A DNA stretch of 62,568 nt from NCBI GenBank assembly GCA_016213135.1, contig JACRBQ010000070.1, positions 1 to 62,568 of the forward strand, given 5' to 3'. The notes beneath the pieces were generated by a model. It had not been told where the DNA came from. It saw only the letters and a program-made list of their open reading frames with translations, and did no database searches. Made by a program: the position numbers and the translations under genes. The stretch is from Chloroflexota bacterium (GTDB lineage Bacteria; Chloroflexota; Anaerolineae; Anaerolineales; VGOW01). Shown one piece after another: positions 62,146 through 62,568 of the stretch; the stretch's first letter is position 1, and every line of letters begins with the position of its first letter.

Positions 62146-62568
62146 CTACTGCGCCAGGCGAATGTGCAGCTCCTCCAGTTGTTTAGGCTCCACCGGGGAG
62201 GGCGCGCCCGCCATGAGGTCCGAGGCCTGTTGTGATTTTGGAAAGGCGATCACTTCGCGGATGTTGGGTTCGCCGGCCAGCAGCATGGTCAGCCGGTCGA
62301 TGCCGGGGGCGATGCCGCCGTGCGGCGGCGTGCCGAACTCGAACGCCTCCAGCATATGCCCGAAGCGCTCCTGGGCCACGTCGTGCGGCAGGCCGATGAG
62401 GCCGAATACTTTCTCCTGCAGCTTGCGGTCGTGGATGCGGATGGAGCCGCCCGCTATTTCGTAGTTGTTGCATACCAGGTCGTACTGCGCGCCGCGCGCC
62501 TTGCCCGGCTCGGTGTCCAGCAGCGGGATGTCTTCCGGCAGCGGCGAGGTGAACAGATGGTGGTTCGG
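62146..62568 (-). CDS. aspS: Aspartyl-tRNA synthetase, C-terminal part (5' end outside window)
   Basis: The last 140 residues of a class II aspartyl-tRNA synthetase. Reading on the minus strand from the window end gives [40 protein letters not shown], then class II motif 3 as [20 protein letters not shown], and [20 protein letters not shown] near the end. These are diagnostic for AspRS. The start and the tRNA-binding domain lie beyond the window. A terminator at 61688-61721 lies downstream. Confidence 0.93.
   Translation of the reverse strand, partial: PNHHLFTSPLPEDIPLLDTEPGKARGAQYDLVCNNYEIAGGSIRIHDRKLQEKVFGLIGLPHDVAQERFGHMLEAFEFGTPPHGGIAPGIDRLTMLLAGEPNIREVIAFPKSQQASDLMAGAPSPVEPKQLEELHIRLAQ

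Overview
The window looks like a chromosomal segment of a high-GC environmental bacterium, most likely a Chloroflexota (Anaerolineae-like) lineage. This is inferred from gene content: Rex, a non-pyrrolysine MttB homologue, YfhO-type and GT-C-like membrane proteins, a ParB-like/universal-stress fusion and a flotillin/NfeD pair. It was not tested by phylogeny. Housekeeping genes (hutU, sod, ferredoxin, rocD, gltX, rex, aspS) are interrupted by several clearly accessory blocks. No rRNA, tRNA or CRISPR array was recognised.

Layout. 1-1.7 kb: urocanase. 1.76-7.37 kb: an AT-richer four-gene cassette on the + strand (N6-adenine methyltransferase, a protein with both a MORC/Hsp90-like and a histidine-kinase-type ATPase domain, a stand-alone receiver protein, an HNH nuclease). 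It reads as a restriction or defence system with a built-in phosphorelay. 7.4-13.5 kb: metallo-hydrolase, O-methyltransferase, ParB/USP fusion, BNR-repeat protein and MttB-like methyltransferase. 13.6-16.6 kb: a decayed moxR relic, then a single-chain methyltransferase fused to a BsuBI/PstI-type endonuclease that keeps an internal ribosome-binding site and start. 16.7-21.6 kb: ordinary genes (Zn-ribbon protein, DMT transporter, superoxide dismutase, ferredoxin, aspartase, VIT-type transporter).

21.67-24.39 kb is a cluster of four integron attC sites with no integrase in the window. The sites separate three minus-strand cassettes: an ABM-fold monooxygenase, a saccharopine-dehydrogenase-like reductase and a VOC/glyoxalase protein. 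25.0-28.8 kb: rocD, gltX and rex, all minus. 28.97-39.1 kb: a plus-strand cluster of large polytopic membrane proteins, arranged as two consecutive pairs of one GT-C-like protein and one YfhO-like protein, followed by a third membrane protein, a polyprenol-phosphate-mannose synthase-like GT2 and a small membrane protein. It is probably a surface-glycan or glycolipid locus. 39.16-40.41 kb: HicAB and a DUF4160/DUF2442 pair.

40,474-52,390 is an 11.9-kb unit bounded by ISAs1-type terminal inverted repeats and an exact 10-bp direct repeat (GGTGGCGTGT). It carries a whole minus-strand catabolic operon: a tartrate-dehydrogenase-like enzyme, a DapA-family lyase, an enolase-superfamily dehydratase, a 2-hydroxyacid dehydrogenase, a glycoside-hydrolase-like protein, two Dpp/Opp-type permeases, a binding protein and an IclR regulator with a visible promoter and operator. 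A frameshifted transposase lies at its right end. 52.4-62.6 kb: MFS transporter, aminotransferase, membrane-anchored spermidine-synthase-like protein, DUF1461 protein, DinB protein, AlaX-type editing protein, metallo-hydrolase, flotillin and NfeD-like protein, and the 3' part of aspS.

Scattered throughout are short palindromic elements and blocks of 7-8-bp tandem words, several of which sit in frame inside genes.
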